From NCBI GenBank assembly GCA_016182965.1, contig JACPFM010000057.1:1-64000 (forward strand): 64,000 bases of DNA. Direction: 5' to 3'. This stretch comes from Deltaproteobacteria bacterium (GTDB lineage Bacteria > Myxococcota_A > Polyangia > Polyangiales > JADJMO01). Position 1 is the stretch's first letter. Each line of letters begins with the position of its first letter. A program made the translations under genes and the position numbers. Below, piece by piece: positions 43,567 to 52,738 of this stretch. The notes below the pieces were generated by a model that was not told the DNA's origin, ran no database searches, and was given only the letters and a program-made list of their open reading frames with translations.

Positions 43567-45651
43567 TCACGGCGCGATGTTGTGGCAGGCGCCGGCGCAG
43601 GCGTTGGTGTACGCCGTCGGCATCTTCTGGCCGGTCAGGCTCGAATCGGCCTTCTTGGGCATGTCGAACATGTGCGAGTGGACGTCCTTGTCCCAGTACA
43701 CGGTGCCGCTGATCGTGGCGCCGGCGGTGCCGGAGCCGGTCTGCGCGGTCTTGGGCATGTGACAATCGGCGCACTTCGCGCTCTTCATCATGTTGCCCAT
43801 GCCGGCGCCGAGCTTGGTGTCGATGTGCGCGATCATACCGGTCGCGATCGAGCTGTGGCAGGTGCCGCAGAGCTTGGTGTTGTCGCTGACGTCGGCCACG
43901 AGCTGGCGCGGACGATTCGCGGCGTGCGGGTCGTGGCAGCTGGCGCAGGTCAGCAGGCTGCTGGCGTTCTTGTACTTCTTCGACCGGATGAAGTCGGAGT
44001 ACTGCTGGTGGTGCGACTTGGAGTGCTTCTTGGCGTCGCCGTAGAAGTCGCTGGCCGCGCCGTCGAGCTGCGTGGTCGCGTGGTTGGCGAGGAAGTTCGC
44101 GCGGCTGTCGCCGGCGCGCAGCATCCAACCGGCGGCGTTGACCGGGCTGTCGGTGCCCTGCGCGCCCTTCGGGCGGCTGTGGCACTGACCGCAGATGACC
44201 GAGGAGCGCTCGGGGGTCAGCAGCGAGGGGCTGACGATGTAGCGGCCCTGGCCGGCCGACTCCCAGTGGGCGGAGCCCGGACCGTGGCAGGTCTCGCAGC
44301 CGATGTTGACCTCGTCCTTGAGCCCGTCGCCGTCGTAGTCGAAGTCGCCGGCCAGCGGGTCGGAGACGACGCCCTTCAGCGACCAGTTCGTGGTGTCGGA
44401 GCCGACGAGCTGCGTGGTGCTGGCGTGGCAGGAGGCGCAGTTCTTCTCGAACGACTTGGACGCGGCCGGCGTCTTGAAATGGCTGGTCGTCTCGTCGTAG
44501 TAGTACGAGCTGTTGTAGTCGCGCCACACCTTGGTGGTGCGGTCGGCGTTCGCCTCGGCGCCCTGCTGGTTGAACTGCAGCGGGAGGGTCGCGTAGAACC
44601 AGCCGGTCGACGTCGTGACCTTCGTGAGGTAGCGCTGCTTGTTGACGCCGCCGCCGTACACGGCGTCGACGGTGAGGACGCGATCGGGATCGGTCGTGTC
44701 CTTCACGTTGTGCAGGACGAACTCGTACTTCCCGGAGGTGGCCTTGCGCACGCTGACGGTGAACGACACGCCCGAGCCCGGATCGGCCTCGCTCGTCTTG
44801 TACTTGTCCATGCCGCGCGTGGAGTCGTACGCGGAGAAGTAGACCGTCGTGCCCGGCACGAACTTCGTGGTGAACGCCTTCTGCAGATCGGCGGACCGGA
44901 ACTCGGTGTCCTGCAGCGAGCCGTTGCTATACGGCGACCAGATGCCCACGCGGTGCATCGTCTTCTTGATGTAGTCCTTGCCGTGGCAGTTGATGCACTT
45001 GGAGGAGCCGATGTACGTCGCGTCGGCGGGCGCGTTCTCCGAGACGCGAAGATCGAGCTGCGTGCCGACGAGGGCCGTCGACTCGAGCGCGGTGCGACAC
45101 ACGCTGCCGCCCGGCAGGTGCTGCTTGTCGGCGCTGTCGGGGACGAACGTGACGAAGTACTTGCCGGTCGAGAGCGTCGGCAGCTTGTAGGAGCCGTTGG
45201 CGCCGACGGTGGCCTTCTGATAGGTCGAGCCCTTGGCGGCGATGACGTCCTCGAGCGGCTCGTCGTTCGTCGACGCCTTGTCGATGGTGGTCGCGGGCAG
45301 CGCGGCGACGTCGGCCGCCGGCACGAAGTACACGGTGCCCTTGGAGACGACGTCCTTGATCGACTTCACGAAGCCGACGACGCCGGCGGTCTCGAGCTTG
45401 AGGTAGCCCGCGCCAGGCTCGCCGGTCGCACCCGTCGCGCCCGTGGCGCCGGTCGCGCCCGTGGCGCCGGTCGCGCCCGTGGCGCCAGCCGTGCCGTCGG
45501 TGCCCGTGGGTCCCCCCGGTCCCGTCGCACCCGCGATCCCGTCCGCGCCGGGCGCGCCAGGCGCTCCATTCTCGCCATCGGCGCCGCTGCAGGCGCCGAC
45601 CATGAGGCCTACCGCGAGCGGCAGGGCGGCCAGAAGAAACGATGAGCGCAT
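43567..45651 (-). CDS. Octahaem-type cytochrome lipoprotein with collagen-like stalk
   Basis: A protein of 694 residues. The lipobox ends at Cys21. Residues 23-82 are 20 perfect Gly-x-y triplets (GAD, GEN, GAP, then many GAT), a collagen-like stalk. Next is a carboxypeptidase-regulatory-like beta domain (about 85-205). Seven CxxCH haem sites follow (CINCH at 219, CASCH, CETCH, CGQCH, CASCH, CGTCH, CADCH), plus a final CAGACH with a CxxxCH spacing. No CxxCK catalytic site is present. I infer a surface-exposed electron-transfer protein held away from the membrane by the stalk. The gene has its own terminator and a nested palindrome upstream. Confidence 0.8.
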   Translation of the reverse strand: MRSSFLLAALPLAVGLMVGACSGADGENGAPGAPGADGIAGATGPGGPTGTDGTAGATGATGATGATGATGATGATGEPGAGYLKLETAGVVGFVKSIKDVVSKGTVYFVPAADVAALPATTIDKASTNDEPLEDVIAAKGSTYQKATVGANGSYKLPTLSTGKYFVTFVPDSADKQHLPGGSVCRTALESTALVGTQLDLRVSENAPADATYIGSSKCINCHGKDYIKKTMHRVGIWSPYSNGSLQDTEFRSADLQKAFTTKFVPGTTVYFSAYDSTRGMDKYKTSEADPGSGVSFTVSVRKATSGKYEFVLHNVKDTTDPDRVLTVDAVYGGGVNKQRYLTKVTTSTGWFYATLPLQFNQQGAEANADRTTKVWRDYNSSYYYDETTSHFKTPAASKSFEKNCASCHASTTQLVGSDTTNWSLKGVVSDPLAGDFDYDGDGLKDEVNIGCETCHGPGSAHWESAGQGRYIVSPSLLTPERSSVICGQCHSRPKGAQGTDSPVNAAGWMLRAGDSRANFLANHATTQLDGAASDFYGDAKKHSKSHHQQYSDFIRSKKYKNASSLLTCASCHDPHAANRPRQLVADVSDNTKLCGTCHSSIATGMIAHIDTKLGAGMGNMMKSAKCADCHMPKTAQTGSGTAGATISGTVYWDKDVHSHMFDMPKKADSSLTGQKMPTAYTNACAGACHNIAP

Positions 45652-45990
45652 GATTTCCCGTCCTTTCGAGTGTTCCCAGACACCCAGTCGGCGCGCTTTG
45701 GCGAGTCAGCTCTGCCGTCGCGGCGATGGGTCCGACTGATGGGCAGTCGATGTCGCCCATCGCAAGCTGCAGACCAGCCGCGCGGTCGGCGGAGGCGCCC
45801 AAATTTCGGGGACTTGCGCGACGCGATCTTCGTCGTCGACGGAACGGCCGCCGAAGCCTCGGCACGCGCTGCCGAAAACTCGGCGGCGGCGCCTCTGCCG
45901 TAGAATCCCGCGGAAATCGCGCGCTCGTCGTCCGGCGCGCGAGCTCGGCCGTGCCGTCAGGCGGTGGCGCTGGTACCGCTCGGCAGGGTG
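45652..45990. other. Intergenic region upstream of the cytochrome gene
   Basis: About 340 bp between the cytochrome start and the stop of the beta-helix gene, both on the minus strand. Besides the nested palindrome at 45723 I see no gene and no terminator for the beta-helix gene. Confidence 0.45.
45723..45763 (-). promoter_or_regulatory. Nested palindrome upstream of the cytochrome gene
   Basis: Outer arms GCGATGGG/CCCATCGC enclose inner arms GACTG/CAGTC, with nearly the same centre, about 72-112 bp upstream of the cytochrome start codon. It could be an operator for a dimeric regulator or a cruciform/RNA hairpin in the leader. No known consensus (FNR, NorR, sigma-54) fits. Confidence 0.45.
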
Positions 45991-47334
45991 CTAGCGACCA
46001 TCCCAGTTGGAAAACGGCGCGTCGGGCGTCATCGTGATGGGGAATGCCGTGCCGTTGAGGACATTCCCGGACGCGGCGCCGCGACAGTCGTGGAGCATGT
46101 ACGAATACGAGCGCCCGTCCTTCTCGAGCACGTTGTCGAAGAGCTCGAGGCCGCTCACCTGGAAGAAGATGTACGCGGCCGACGGCCCGCGGACGACGTT
46201 GCGCCGCACGGTCACCAGCGAGTCGTACATGACGTCGATGGAGCAGTCGCGGAGCGTGTTGCCCTCGATCAGCGTGCGTGTGAGGTTGGTGCGCGGCTTC
46301 TTGTGGGAGTACTCGAGGATGCCCATCTTCCCGTTGGCCGAGCCCTGCGCCATGAAGATGGAGTTGTCGCGGATGATCTGATCGGTGTTGCTCCAGTAGA
46401 TGACCGGCCCGTCCGTGTACTTGTTGCCGTCGCCGTCTTCCATCGTGTTGCGCTCGAAGAGGACGCCGCGCCCGTCGGTGTTCACGAAATCGCCGCCGCG
46501 GTTGTGGTGGAAGCGGTTGTCGCGAATGGTGATGTCGCGGCTCAGGTACTTCAGGCTCTCGATGTCGACGCCGAACTGCGGCGCGGTGCCCTGGATGTGA
46601 TGAATCTCGTTATTGGCGATCAGCACGCGCATGCCGCCGACGATCGACACGCCCTGGCGGCGGTTGTCGAACAGCTCGCTGTTGGTGATCGACACGTCCT
46701 TGCACGACGAGCCGGCCTCGCCCTGCGCGACGACGAGCACGCCGTCGCCGATGGCCTTGCTCATGCGCACGCGATCGATCGCGACGCGCTCGCTCTCGTC
46801 CTGCACGCAGATGCAGTGGCCCTCCTCGCCGGGCTCCTTGAAGACGTGGACGTCGCGATCGCCGACGATCGAGCCGCCGGTCACGCCGACGTCGTGCTGA
46901 CCGGAGATCTCGATCACGCAGTACGCCCAGGTGTCCGTCTGGCGCAGCTGCAGGACGGCGGCGTCGTCCATCACCAGCGTCATGCCGCTCTTCAGCCTGA
47001 TGCCGCCCGTGTACGCGTCCGAGAGCTTCTTGCCGATGGCGTAGGTGCCCGCGGGCAGCTTCACGCGCCCGCACCCCTCGCCGACGAGCGCCGCGATCGC
47101 CGCGTTGATCCCGTCGGTCGTCGCGTCGGGGCGCGTCCCGTCGTTGGCGATTCCGTGCTTCGCGAGATCGATGACGCACTCCCTGGCCGGCACGCTCGGC
47201 GCGGTCGGCAGCGGCGGCTCGGTCGGGTCGACGCCGCGGCCGCCGGGCGCGGTCGCGTCGTCGGGGTCGGAGGAGCAGGCGGCGAGGAGGAGGGAGCCGG
47301 CGAAGAGGATACGCGCGCGAGACCGAAGATCCAT
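45991..47334 (-). CDS. Right-handed parallel beta-helix lipoprotein
   Basis: A protein of 447 residues with signal FAGSLLLAAC and a Pro/Gly-rich linker. From about 60 on, the sequence contains many turns of a parallel beta-helix (VSITNSELFDNRRQGVSIVGG, ITIRDNRFHHNRGGDFVN, LIEGNTLRDCSIDVMYDS), the fold of pectate lyases and polysaccharide-modifying epimerases. No specific catalytic residues can be named. It probably binds or cleaves extracellular polysaccharide. Confidence 0.8.
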   Translation of the reverse strand: MDLRSRARILFAGSLLLAACSSDPDDATAPGGRGVDPTEPPLPTAPSVPARECVIDLAKHGIANDGTRPDATTDGINAAIAALVGEGCGRVKLPAGTYAIGKKLSDAYTGGIRLKSGMTLVMDDAAVLQLRQTDTWAYCVIEISGQHDVGVTGGSIVGDRDVHVFKEPGEEGHCICVQDESERVAIDRVRMSKAIGDGVLVVAQGEAGSSCKDVSITNSELFDNRRQGVSIVGGMRVLIANNEIHHIQGTAPQFGVDIESLKYLSRDITIRDNRFHHNRGGDFVNTDGRGVLFERNTMEDGDGNKYTDGPVIYWSNTDQIIRDNSIFMAQGSANGKMGILEYSHKKPRTNLTRTLIEGNTLRDCSIDVMYDSLVTVRRNVVRGPSAAYIFFQVSGLELFDNVLEKDGRSYSYMLHDCRGAASGNVLNGTAFPITMTPDAPFSNWDGR

Positions 47335-47462
47335 GGCGGCGAGATCGTAGTGCACCGAGGACCGGCCGGGCCGCGTCTCTTTTCTCCGATCCTTGCGCTC
47401 GTTGCTCCGCTTCATCGGTCTTGGGCGTGTCATGCGCGGCACGCCGCTGCGTCTGCTCCCTC

Positions 47463-48077
47463 ATGAAAGACCAACGCTCGTACTGGGACCGCGTGGCCAC
47501 GCGGTACGACCTCTCGATGCGGGTGCTCGGCGGCCCGATGCCGCGGGTGCTCGAGCTCGTCGCGCGGCACGTGGGGCTCGACGATCGCGTGCTCGAGGTC
47601 GCCGCCGGCACCGGCCTCGTCACCGCGGCGCTGCAGCCGCGGGCGCGCGAGGTGCTCGCGACCGATCAGTCCGCGGCGATGGTCGCACAGCTCGAGGCGC
47701 GGGTGCGCCGCGCCGGCTGGACCAACGTCCGGACGGCCCGACGTGATCTGTACGCGCTCGACGAGGGCGGCTTCGACACCGTCGTCGCGGCCAACGTGCT
47801 GCACCTCGTGCCCGATCTCCCGCGTGCGCTTGCCGGCCTGCTCGCGGCGACGAGGCCGGGCGGGGCGCTGCTCTTGCCGACGTTCTGCCACGACGAGCAC
47901 CTGCTCGCGCGCGCGGTGTCGCGCGCGCTCGCGGTCACCGGGTTCCCGAGCGCGCGGCGCTTCGACGCGCGGCGGCTGCGCGCGGCGATCACGGCGAGCG
48001 GCGCGATCGTCGAGCGCCTCGAGGTCGTTGCAGGCGTGCTGCCGATCGCGTTCGTCGCGGCGCGCCGGCCGACGTGA
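47463..48077 (+). CDS. SAM-dependent methyltransferase
   Basis: A class I methyltransferase of 204 residues. Motif I VLEVAAGTGLVTAAL is at about 41-55, the acidic end of the second strand ATDQSAAMV near 66, and VAANVLHLVPDLPRAL near 110. It resembles the UbiE/Methyltransf_11 group; the substrate is unknown. The ATG was chosen at MKDQRSYW because upstream sequence is not conserved-looking. It is convergent with pncA. Confidence 0.82.
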   Translation: MKDQRSYWDRVATRYDLSMRVLGGPMPRVLELVARHVGLDDRVLEVAAGTGLVTAALQPRAREVLATDQSAAMVAQLEARVRRAGWTNVRTARRDLYALDEGGFDTVVAANVLHLVPDLPRALAGLLAATRPGGALLLPTFCHDEHLLARAVSRALAVTGFPSARRFDARRLRAAITASGAIVERLEVVAGVLPIAFVAARRPT

Positions 48078-48083
48078 GCGCGC

Positions 48084-48713
48084 TCACCCGACGAGCCGCG
48101 CGCCGGCGCGCGCGAAGCGTGCGTTCGCCTCCGCGGCCCTCTCCGGGAACACGGCGCGGGTGAGCGGATCGAGCACCACGACGTCGAACCCCGCCGCAGC
48201 GGCGTCCTCCGCCGACCACAGCACGCAGAAGTCGCGGGCGAGCCCGCAGAGGAACACGCGCCGGATGCCGCGCTCGCGGAGCCACCCGGCGAGCCCGGTC
48301 GGACGACGGGTGCCGTCGGGGCCGAGGTTCTCGCGAAAGGCGCTGTACGAGTCGATGTCGGGATCGGCTCCCTTCCGCAGGATCATCGACACGGGCTCGA
48401 GCGGCACGGCGGGGTGGAAGGCGGCGCCACGGCTGCCCTTCACGCAGTGGTCCGGCCACAGCGTCTGCTCGTAGCCGTGCACCATGAGCGTCTCGTACGG
48501 CCTTCGCCCGTGCGCGGACGCGAACGACACGTGGCCTCGCGGGTGCCAGTCCTGCGTCGCCACGACCGTGCGGAAGCGCGGCACGATGGCGGCGATCGGC
48601 TCGACGACGCGATCGCCCTCCGCGACGGCGAGCGCGCCGCCCGGCATGAAGTCGGGCTGAAGGTCGACCATGAGCAGCGCGTCGGTGTCGCGTGCGATGT
48701 CGAGCTGCATCAT
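48084..48713 (-). CDS. pncA: Nicotinamidase
   Basis: A protein of 209 residues of the isochorismatase-like family that deamidates nicotinamide to nicotinate. The catalytic triad is visible: Asp in MVDLQPDFMPGG near 17, Lys in MILRKGADPDIDSYSAF near 114, and Cys in FLCGLARDFCVLWSA near 162. The metal-binding residues fit DxH around DWHPRGHVSF near 56. It is divergent from pncB, so the two nicotinamide-salvage genes share an upstream region of 74 bp. Confidence 0.9.
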   Translation of the reverse strand: MMQLDIARDTDALLMVDLQPDFMPGGALAVAEGDRVVEPIAAIVPRFRTVVATQDWHPRGHVSFASAHGRRPYETLMVHGYEQTLWPDHCVKGSRGAAFHPAVPLEPVSMILRKGADPDIDSYSAFRENLGPDGTRRPTGLAGWLRERGIRRVFLCGLARDFCVLWSAEDAAAAGFDVVVLDPLTRAVFPERAAEANARFARAGARLVG

Positions 48714-48787
48714 CTGCGTGGACCTCGCGGTCAGAAGAACAACTTCCGTGCCCGGTGCGCTCTTCGGCCCGGTGGCACCGCCGTCGC

Positions 48788-50197
48788 ATGTCAGCCGGCG
48801 TGGCCGCTCGTCCGACGCTCGGGCTGCTCGCGCACTCAGGCCTCTACGGTCTGGCGACGGATCTCTACGAGATCACGATGGCGGCCGCGTACCTCGATGC
48901 CGGGCTCGACGTGACGGTCGCGACGTTCGAGATGTTCGTCCGAGACCTGCCGGAGCGCCGCGGCTACCTCGTGGTCGCCGGGCTGGAGCAGGTCGTCGAG
49001 TACCTCCGGGGGCTGAGCTTCGACGGCGCGAGCATCGACCACCTCCGCGCGCTGCCGTCGATGGCCGACGTGAAGCCGCCGGTCTGGGAGCGGCTGCGCG
49101 CGCTCCGCTTCACGGGCGATCTCTGGGCGATCCCCGAGGGCACCGTCGCGTTCGCCAACGAGCCCCTGCTCCGCGTGCGGGCGCCGATCGTCGAGGCGCA
49201 GCTCGTCGAGACGTTCGTGCTCTCGACCGTCAACCACCAGACCGCGATCGCCACCAAGGCGGCGCGCGTGGTCGAGGCGGCGGCGGGCAGGGGCGTGATC
49301 GAGTTCGGGGCCCGGCGCGCGCACGGCTTCGACGCCGCCGTCTTCGGCGCCCGCGCCGCCGTCATCGGCGGGTGCATCGGCACCTCGAACGTGCTCGCCG
49401 GCCGCGCGTTCGGGCTCGACGTCTATGGCACCGCCGCGCACAGCTTCACCATGGCGTTCACCCACGAGACCGACGCCTTCGCCGCCTTCCACCGGACGTT
49501 TCCGCGCTCGTCCATCCTGCTCGTCGACACCTACGACACCCTCGAGGGGGTACGACGCGCGGTGTCGGTCGGCCCCATCCGCGGCGTGCGGCTCGACAGC
49601 GGCGACATGCTGCCGCTCAGCCGGGAGGCCCGGCGGATCCTCGACGGCGCGGGGCAGCCGCGGGCCATCATCGTGGCCAGCGGCGACCTCGACGAGGAGC
49701 GCGTCGCGGACCTCGTGGCCGCGGGCGCGCCGATCGATCTGTTCGGCGTCGGCACCGAGCTGATCACCTCGCGCGACGCGCCGGCGCTCGGCGGCGTCTA
49801 CAAGCTCGTCGCGATCGATCGCGGCGGCGAGCATCGCCCGGTGCGCAAGCTGAGCGCCGGCAAGGCGACGTACCCGGACGCCAAGCAGGTCCTCCGCGCG
49901 GTCGACGGCGACGGACGGTTCGCGTACGACACCCTCGCGCTCGCCGACGAGCGCGTCGCGGACGGGGGCGCGAGCGACGTTCTCGACGGGCGAGGCGAGC
50001 CGCTGCTCGTCCCGGTGCTCCGCGGCGGAGAGCTGGTGGGCGAGCTCCCCGCGCTGCCGGCGATCCGCGCGCACGCCCGCGCGCAGCGCGAGTCGCTGCC
50101 GCTCTCGGTGCGCCGGCTGCGCGATCCGGAGCGCTACCCCGTGCGCATCAGCGCGCGTCTCGAGCGACTGATGACGACGATGCACCCTGAGACGTGA
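48788..50197 (+). CDS. pncB: Nicotinate phosphoribosyltransferase
   Basis: A protein of 469 residues that turns nicotinate, made by PncA, into nicotinate mononucleotide. Typical parts are LATDLYEITMAAAYLDAGL near 20, FGARRAHGFDAAVFGARAAVIGGCIGTSN near 177, AHSFTMAF with the active-site histidine near 219, and RLDSGDM near 270. ATG at MSAGVAARP was chosen because nothing upstream resembles the family. Convergent with the DUF1015 gene. Confidence 0.92.
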   Translation: MSAGVAARPTLGLLAHSGLYGLATDLYEITMAAAYLDAGLDVTVATFEMFVRDLPERRGYLVVAGLEQVVEYLRGLSFDGASIDHLRALPSMADVKPPVWERLRALRFTGDLWAIPEGTVAFANEPLLRVRAPIVEAQLVETFVLSTVNHQTAIATKAARVVEAAAGRGVIEFGARRAHGFDAAVFGARAAVIGGCIGTSNVLAGRAFGLDVYGTAAHSFTMAFTHETDAFAAFHRTFPRSSILLVDTYDTLEGVRRAVSVGPIRGVRLDSGDMLPLSREARRILDGAGQPRAIIVASGDLDEERVADLVAAGAPIDLFGVGTELITSRDAPALGGVYKLVAIDRGGEHRPVRKLSAGKATYPDAKQVLRAVDGDGRFAYDTLALADERVADGGASDVLDGRGEPLLVPVLRGGELVGELPALPAIRAHARAQRESLPLSVRRLRDPERYPVRISARLERLMTTMHPET

Positions 50198-50234
50198 TCG
50201 CCTGCGCGTGCCGTCCGCGAGGCTTCGACCGCGT

Positions 50235-51572
50235 TCAGGCGAGCCGTCGCGCCTCGAGGTAGAAGCGCTTCTCGTGCGCCTCGCCCATCGAGAACGTCTT
50301 GCGCGGCAGCGCGCCTTCGAGGACGACCGTCCGGAAGAGATCGTCCTTGTGCATCGCCGGTAGGTAGATGCCCGCGTTGCCCGGCTTGCGGCCGAGCGAG
50401 GTCACCGCGTCGACGCCGTGCACGTAGTCGAGCTCGTGGGCGGAGCCCGCCTTCATGAAGGCGTCGAGGAACGTCTGGAGCGTGCCGACCGCGAGGTTCG
50501 CGAAGGGCTCGGAGATTTCGACCACCGAGCAGCCCGCGTCGGTCACCACCCCGATGAGGTGCGCGACGCCGGTCTGCGCGTCGACCGCCGCCTGCACCGC
50601 GTCGAAGCTCGGGAGCGAGGCGACCTTGCAGCGATCGCCGAACGCCTCGCGCATCGCCGCGATCAGATCGCGCTCCAGGCCGAACACGACCCGGTGGATC
50701 GCCTCGAAGACGAGCGACGGATCGTGCAGGTTGACGATCTCGACGAGCGCCCACCGCAGCTTGGACCCGAGCACCGCCTGCGGGTCGGCCGCCGCGGCCT
50801 TCGTGCTCTCCCAGATGGTCTTCGCCGTCGCCAGCGAGTGGTTGCCGTCGCCCATCGCGTAGAGGAGCACCGGGGTGCCGGCGGGGACGCGCGTCTTGCG
50901 CGCGAACTCCTCGGGATCGGCGAGCGCCTGGATCGCGCGCACCACGCCCGCCTCCAGCGCCGGATCTTCGATCCGCGTGCCGCGCACGTGCCCGGACGAC
51001 AGCATCAGATCGAGGTCGTAGAGCGTCTTGCCCGGCGCCTGGCCGGCGTCGCGCAGCGGACCGAGCACGGTGTCGCCCGGATCGTCGAGCAGCACCATGA
51101 TGTGCGGCAGCTCGATCGCCGCGCCCTCGCGGATCTTCACGCGCGGGGGGATGCGCTCGAGGATCGTCCCCTCGGTCGCGCGGATGGGGCTCGTCGACCC
51201 CTTGCGGAAGTCGTACTGCTCGAGGTCGAGGCACGCCATCAGCCCGTGGCGCACGTGCCCGCCGGCGATCGTCCGCTCGACGTGCACGAACCCGGTGAGC
51301 TCCTCGAAGAGGCCGGAGTCGAGGTACTTCGTCATCGTCTCGCGAATGCGGGCGATGCGCGCCTCGGGGCTCGGCTCGCCGAGGAAGACCTCGGGGTAGG
51401 TGACGTGCAGGGTCGACGGCGCGTCGCCGACGAGGCGCGCCACCTTCTCCCAATACTCGGGCTCGGAGGTGTACTGGTCGCAAGCGACCACCGCCCACTT
51501 CGCGAGATCGGTGCCCGGCCTGGGCAGGAGGATGTCGGGGACCGCGAGGCCGATCGACTCGTGGGTGCGCAT
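50235..51572 (-). CDS. DUF1015 family protein
   Basis: A protein of 445 residues of the DUF1015 family. Signatures are AVVACDQYTSEPEYWE at about 27-42, FVHVERTIAGGHVRHGLMACLDLEQYDF near 93-120, and YAMGDGNHSLATAK near 233-246. The family is related to SerC-like or radical-metabolism proteins in annotation, but its biochemical role is not established, so I give none. It is divergent from the CBS-domain gene. Confidence 0.85.
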   Translation of the reverse strand: MRTHESIGLAVPDILLPRPGTDLAKWAVVACDQYTSEPEYWEKVARLVGDAPSTLHVTYPEVFLGEPSPEARIARIRETMTKYLDSGLFEELTGFVHVERTIAGGHVRHGLMACLDLEQYDFRKGSTSPIRATEGTILERIPPRVKIREGAAIELPHIMVLLDDPGDTVLGPLRDAGQAPGKTLYDLDLMLSSGHVRGTRIEDPALEAGVVRAIQALADPEEFARKTRVPAGTPVLLYAMGDGNHSLATAKTIWESTKAAAADPQAVLGSKLRWALVEIVNLHDPSLVFEAIHRVVFGLERDLIAAMREAFGDRCKVASLPSFDAVQAAVDAQTGVAHLIGVVTDAGCSVVEISEPFANLAVGTLQTFLDAFMKAGSAHELDYVHGVDAVTSLGRKPGNAGIYLPAMHKDDLFRTVVLEGALPRKTFSMGEAHEKRFYLEARRLA

Positions 51573-51689
51573 GACGGTCGATTACTCGTGCTCTCGGTCG
51601 GCCGCTACCGCGTCCCTGCGCCGGCCTTTCGCGCCCCGTCTGGCGCAGCCCTTGCTCGCGTACTCCGACCCTGGACCGAGGAGGCTGCC

Positions 51690-52163
51690 ATGCTCGTTCG
51701 TGACCTCATGACGAAGGATGTTCGCGTCGCGCACGCCGAGGACGATCTGGCCACGATCGCTCAGGGAATGTGGAGCGGCGACTGCGGCTGCGTTCCGATC
51801 GTGGACGAGCACCACCGCCCGGTCGCGATGATCACCGACCGCGACATCTGCATGGCCGCGCTGACGACTGGGCGCCCGCTCGGCGACATACACGCGAATA
51901 CCGCGATGTCGCACGCGCTGTACTCCGTGCGCGACACCGAGTCGCTCGAGAAGGCCGAGGCGACCATGCGTGCTCAGCGAGTGCGTCGGCTCCCGGTGGT
52001 CGACGCCAAGGGGCTCCTCGTGGGCCTGCTGTCGATGGGTGACCTGCTGCGTCACGCCGAGGTCCACGCGCGCAAGCCGCGCGAGAGGGACGACGGCCTC
52101 AGCCCCAACTCCATCGCCTGGACGCTCGCGGGCATCAGCGAGCCGTGGGCGAGCGCGCACTGA
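51690..52163 (+). CDS. CBS-domain protein, first of two
   Basis: A protein of 157 residues with two CBS motifs (about 1-60 and 70-125): MLVRDLMTKDVRVAHAEDDL, then ITDRDICMAAL, then RVRRLPVVDAKGLLVGLLSMGDLL. CBS pairs bind adenine nucleotides and act as energy sensors. It is too short to be an IMP dehydrogenase and has no attached domain. A GAGGAGG site precedes the ATG. A related gene follows about 100 bp downstream. Confidence 0.87.
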   Translation: MLVRDLMTKDVRVAHAEDDLATIAQGMWSGDCGCVPIVDEHHRPVAMITDRDICMAALTTGRPLGDIHANTAMSHALYSVRDTESLEKAEATMRAQRVRRLPVVDAKGLLVGLLSMGDLLRHAEVHARKPRERDDGLSPNSIAWTLAGISEPWASAH

Positions 52164-52267
52164 GCGGTCCGCGTCGCGCGCGGCCTCGTGCGGCCGCGGC
52201 ATGGCGACTGCACCCATCCTGCCGGGTCGTGAGCCTGCTGCTCGCGCTCACGACGGAGGGCACTGCC

Positions 52268-52735
52268 ATGGTCACAGCCGGGGAGTTCTGCAACCGCACC
52301 GTGTTCATCGTCCGTCCGGCGGACTCGCTGATCGGCGCGGCCAAGCGCATGCGCGACGAGCACGTCGGCTCGCTCGTCGTCGTCGAGGACGTCGACCGTG
52401 GCCGCAGGCCGATCGGGATGATCACCGATCGCGACATCCTCGTTCACATGCTCGGGGAGGAGCGACCGAAGGTCGAGACGCTGAGCGTCGGCGACGTGAT
52501 GTCCAAGGAGCTGATCCGCGCCTGGGAGGAGGAGCCGCTGCTCGACGTGCTGAAGAGAATGCGCTCGTACGGAATTCGGCGCGTCCCCGTGGTCGACACG
52601 GAAGACCTCCTCGTCGGGCTCATCAGCTTCGACGATCTCGTCGAGCAGATCGCCGACGAGATGCACGACCTGGCCGCGGTCCTCGGGCGTGAGCGGCGCC
52701 GCGAGACACAGGGACGAGCGCAGCCCCACGGCTGA
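52268..52735 (+). CDS. CBS-domain protein, second of two
   Basis: A protein of 155 residues with the same pair layout (MVTAGEFCNRTVFIVRPADSL; GMITDRDILVHML; YGIRRVPVVDTEDLLVGLISFDDLVEQIADEM). It is a paralogue of the previous gene, probably from an old tandem duplication. An AGGGCACTGCC stretch precedes the ATG. Convergent with the ligase gene, 3 bp apart. Confidence 0.87.
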   Translation: MVTAGEFCNRTVFIVRPADSLIGAAKRMRDEHVGSLVVVEDVDRGRRPIGMITDRDILVHMLGEERPKVETLSVGDVMSKELIRAWEEEPLLDVLKRMRSYGIRRVPVVDTEDLLVGLISFDDLVEQIADEMHDLAAVLGRERRRETQGRAQPHG

Positions 52736-52738
52736 CGC

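Noticed and set aside
43567..45651. Catalytic octahaem reductase identity for the stalked cytochrome
   Set aside because: It lacks a CxxCK site and the NrfA-type CHVEY and QHPE motifs seen in the gene at 57219.
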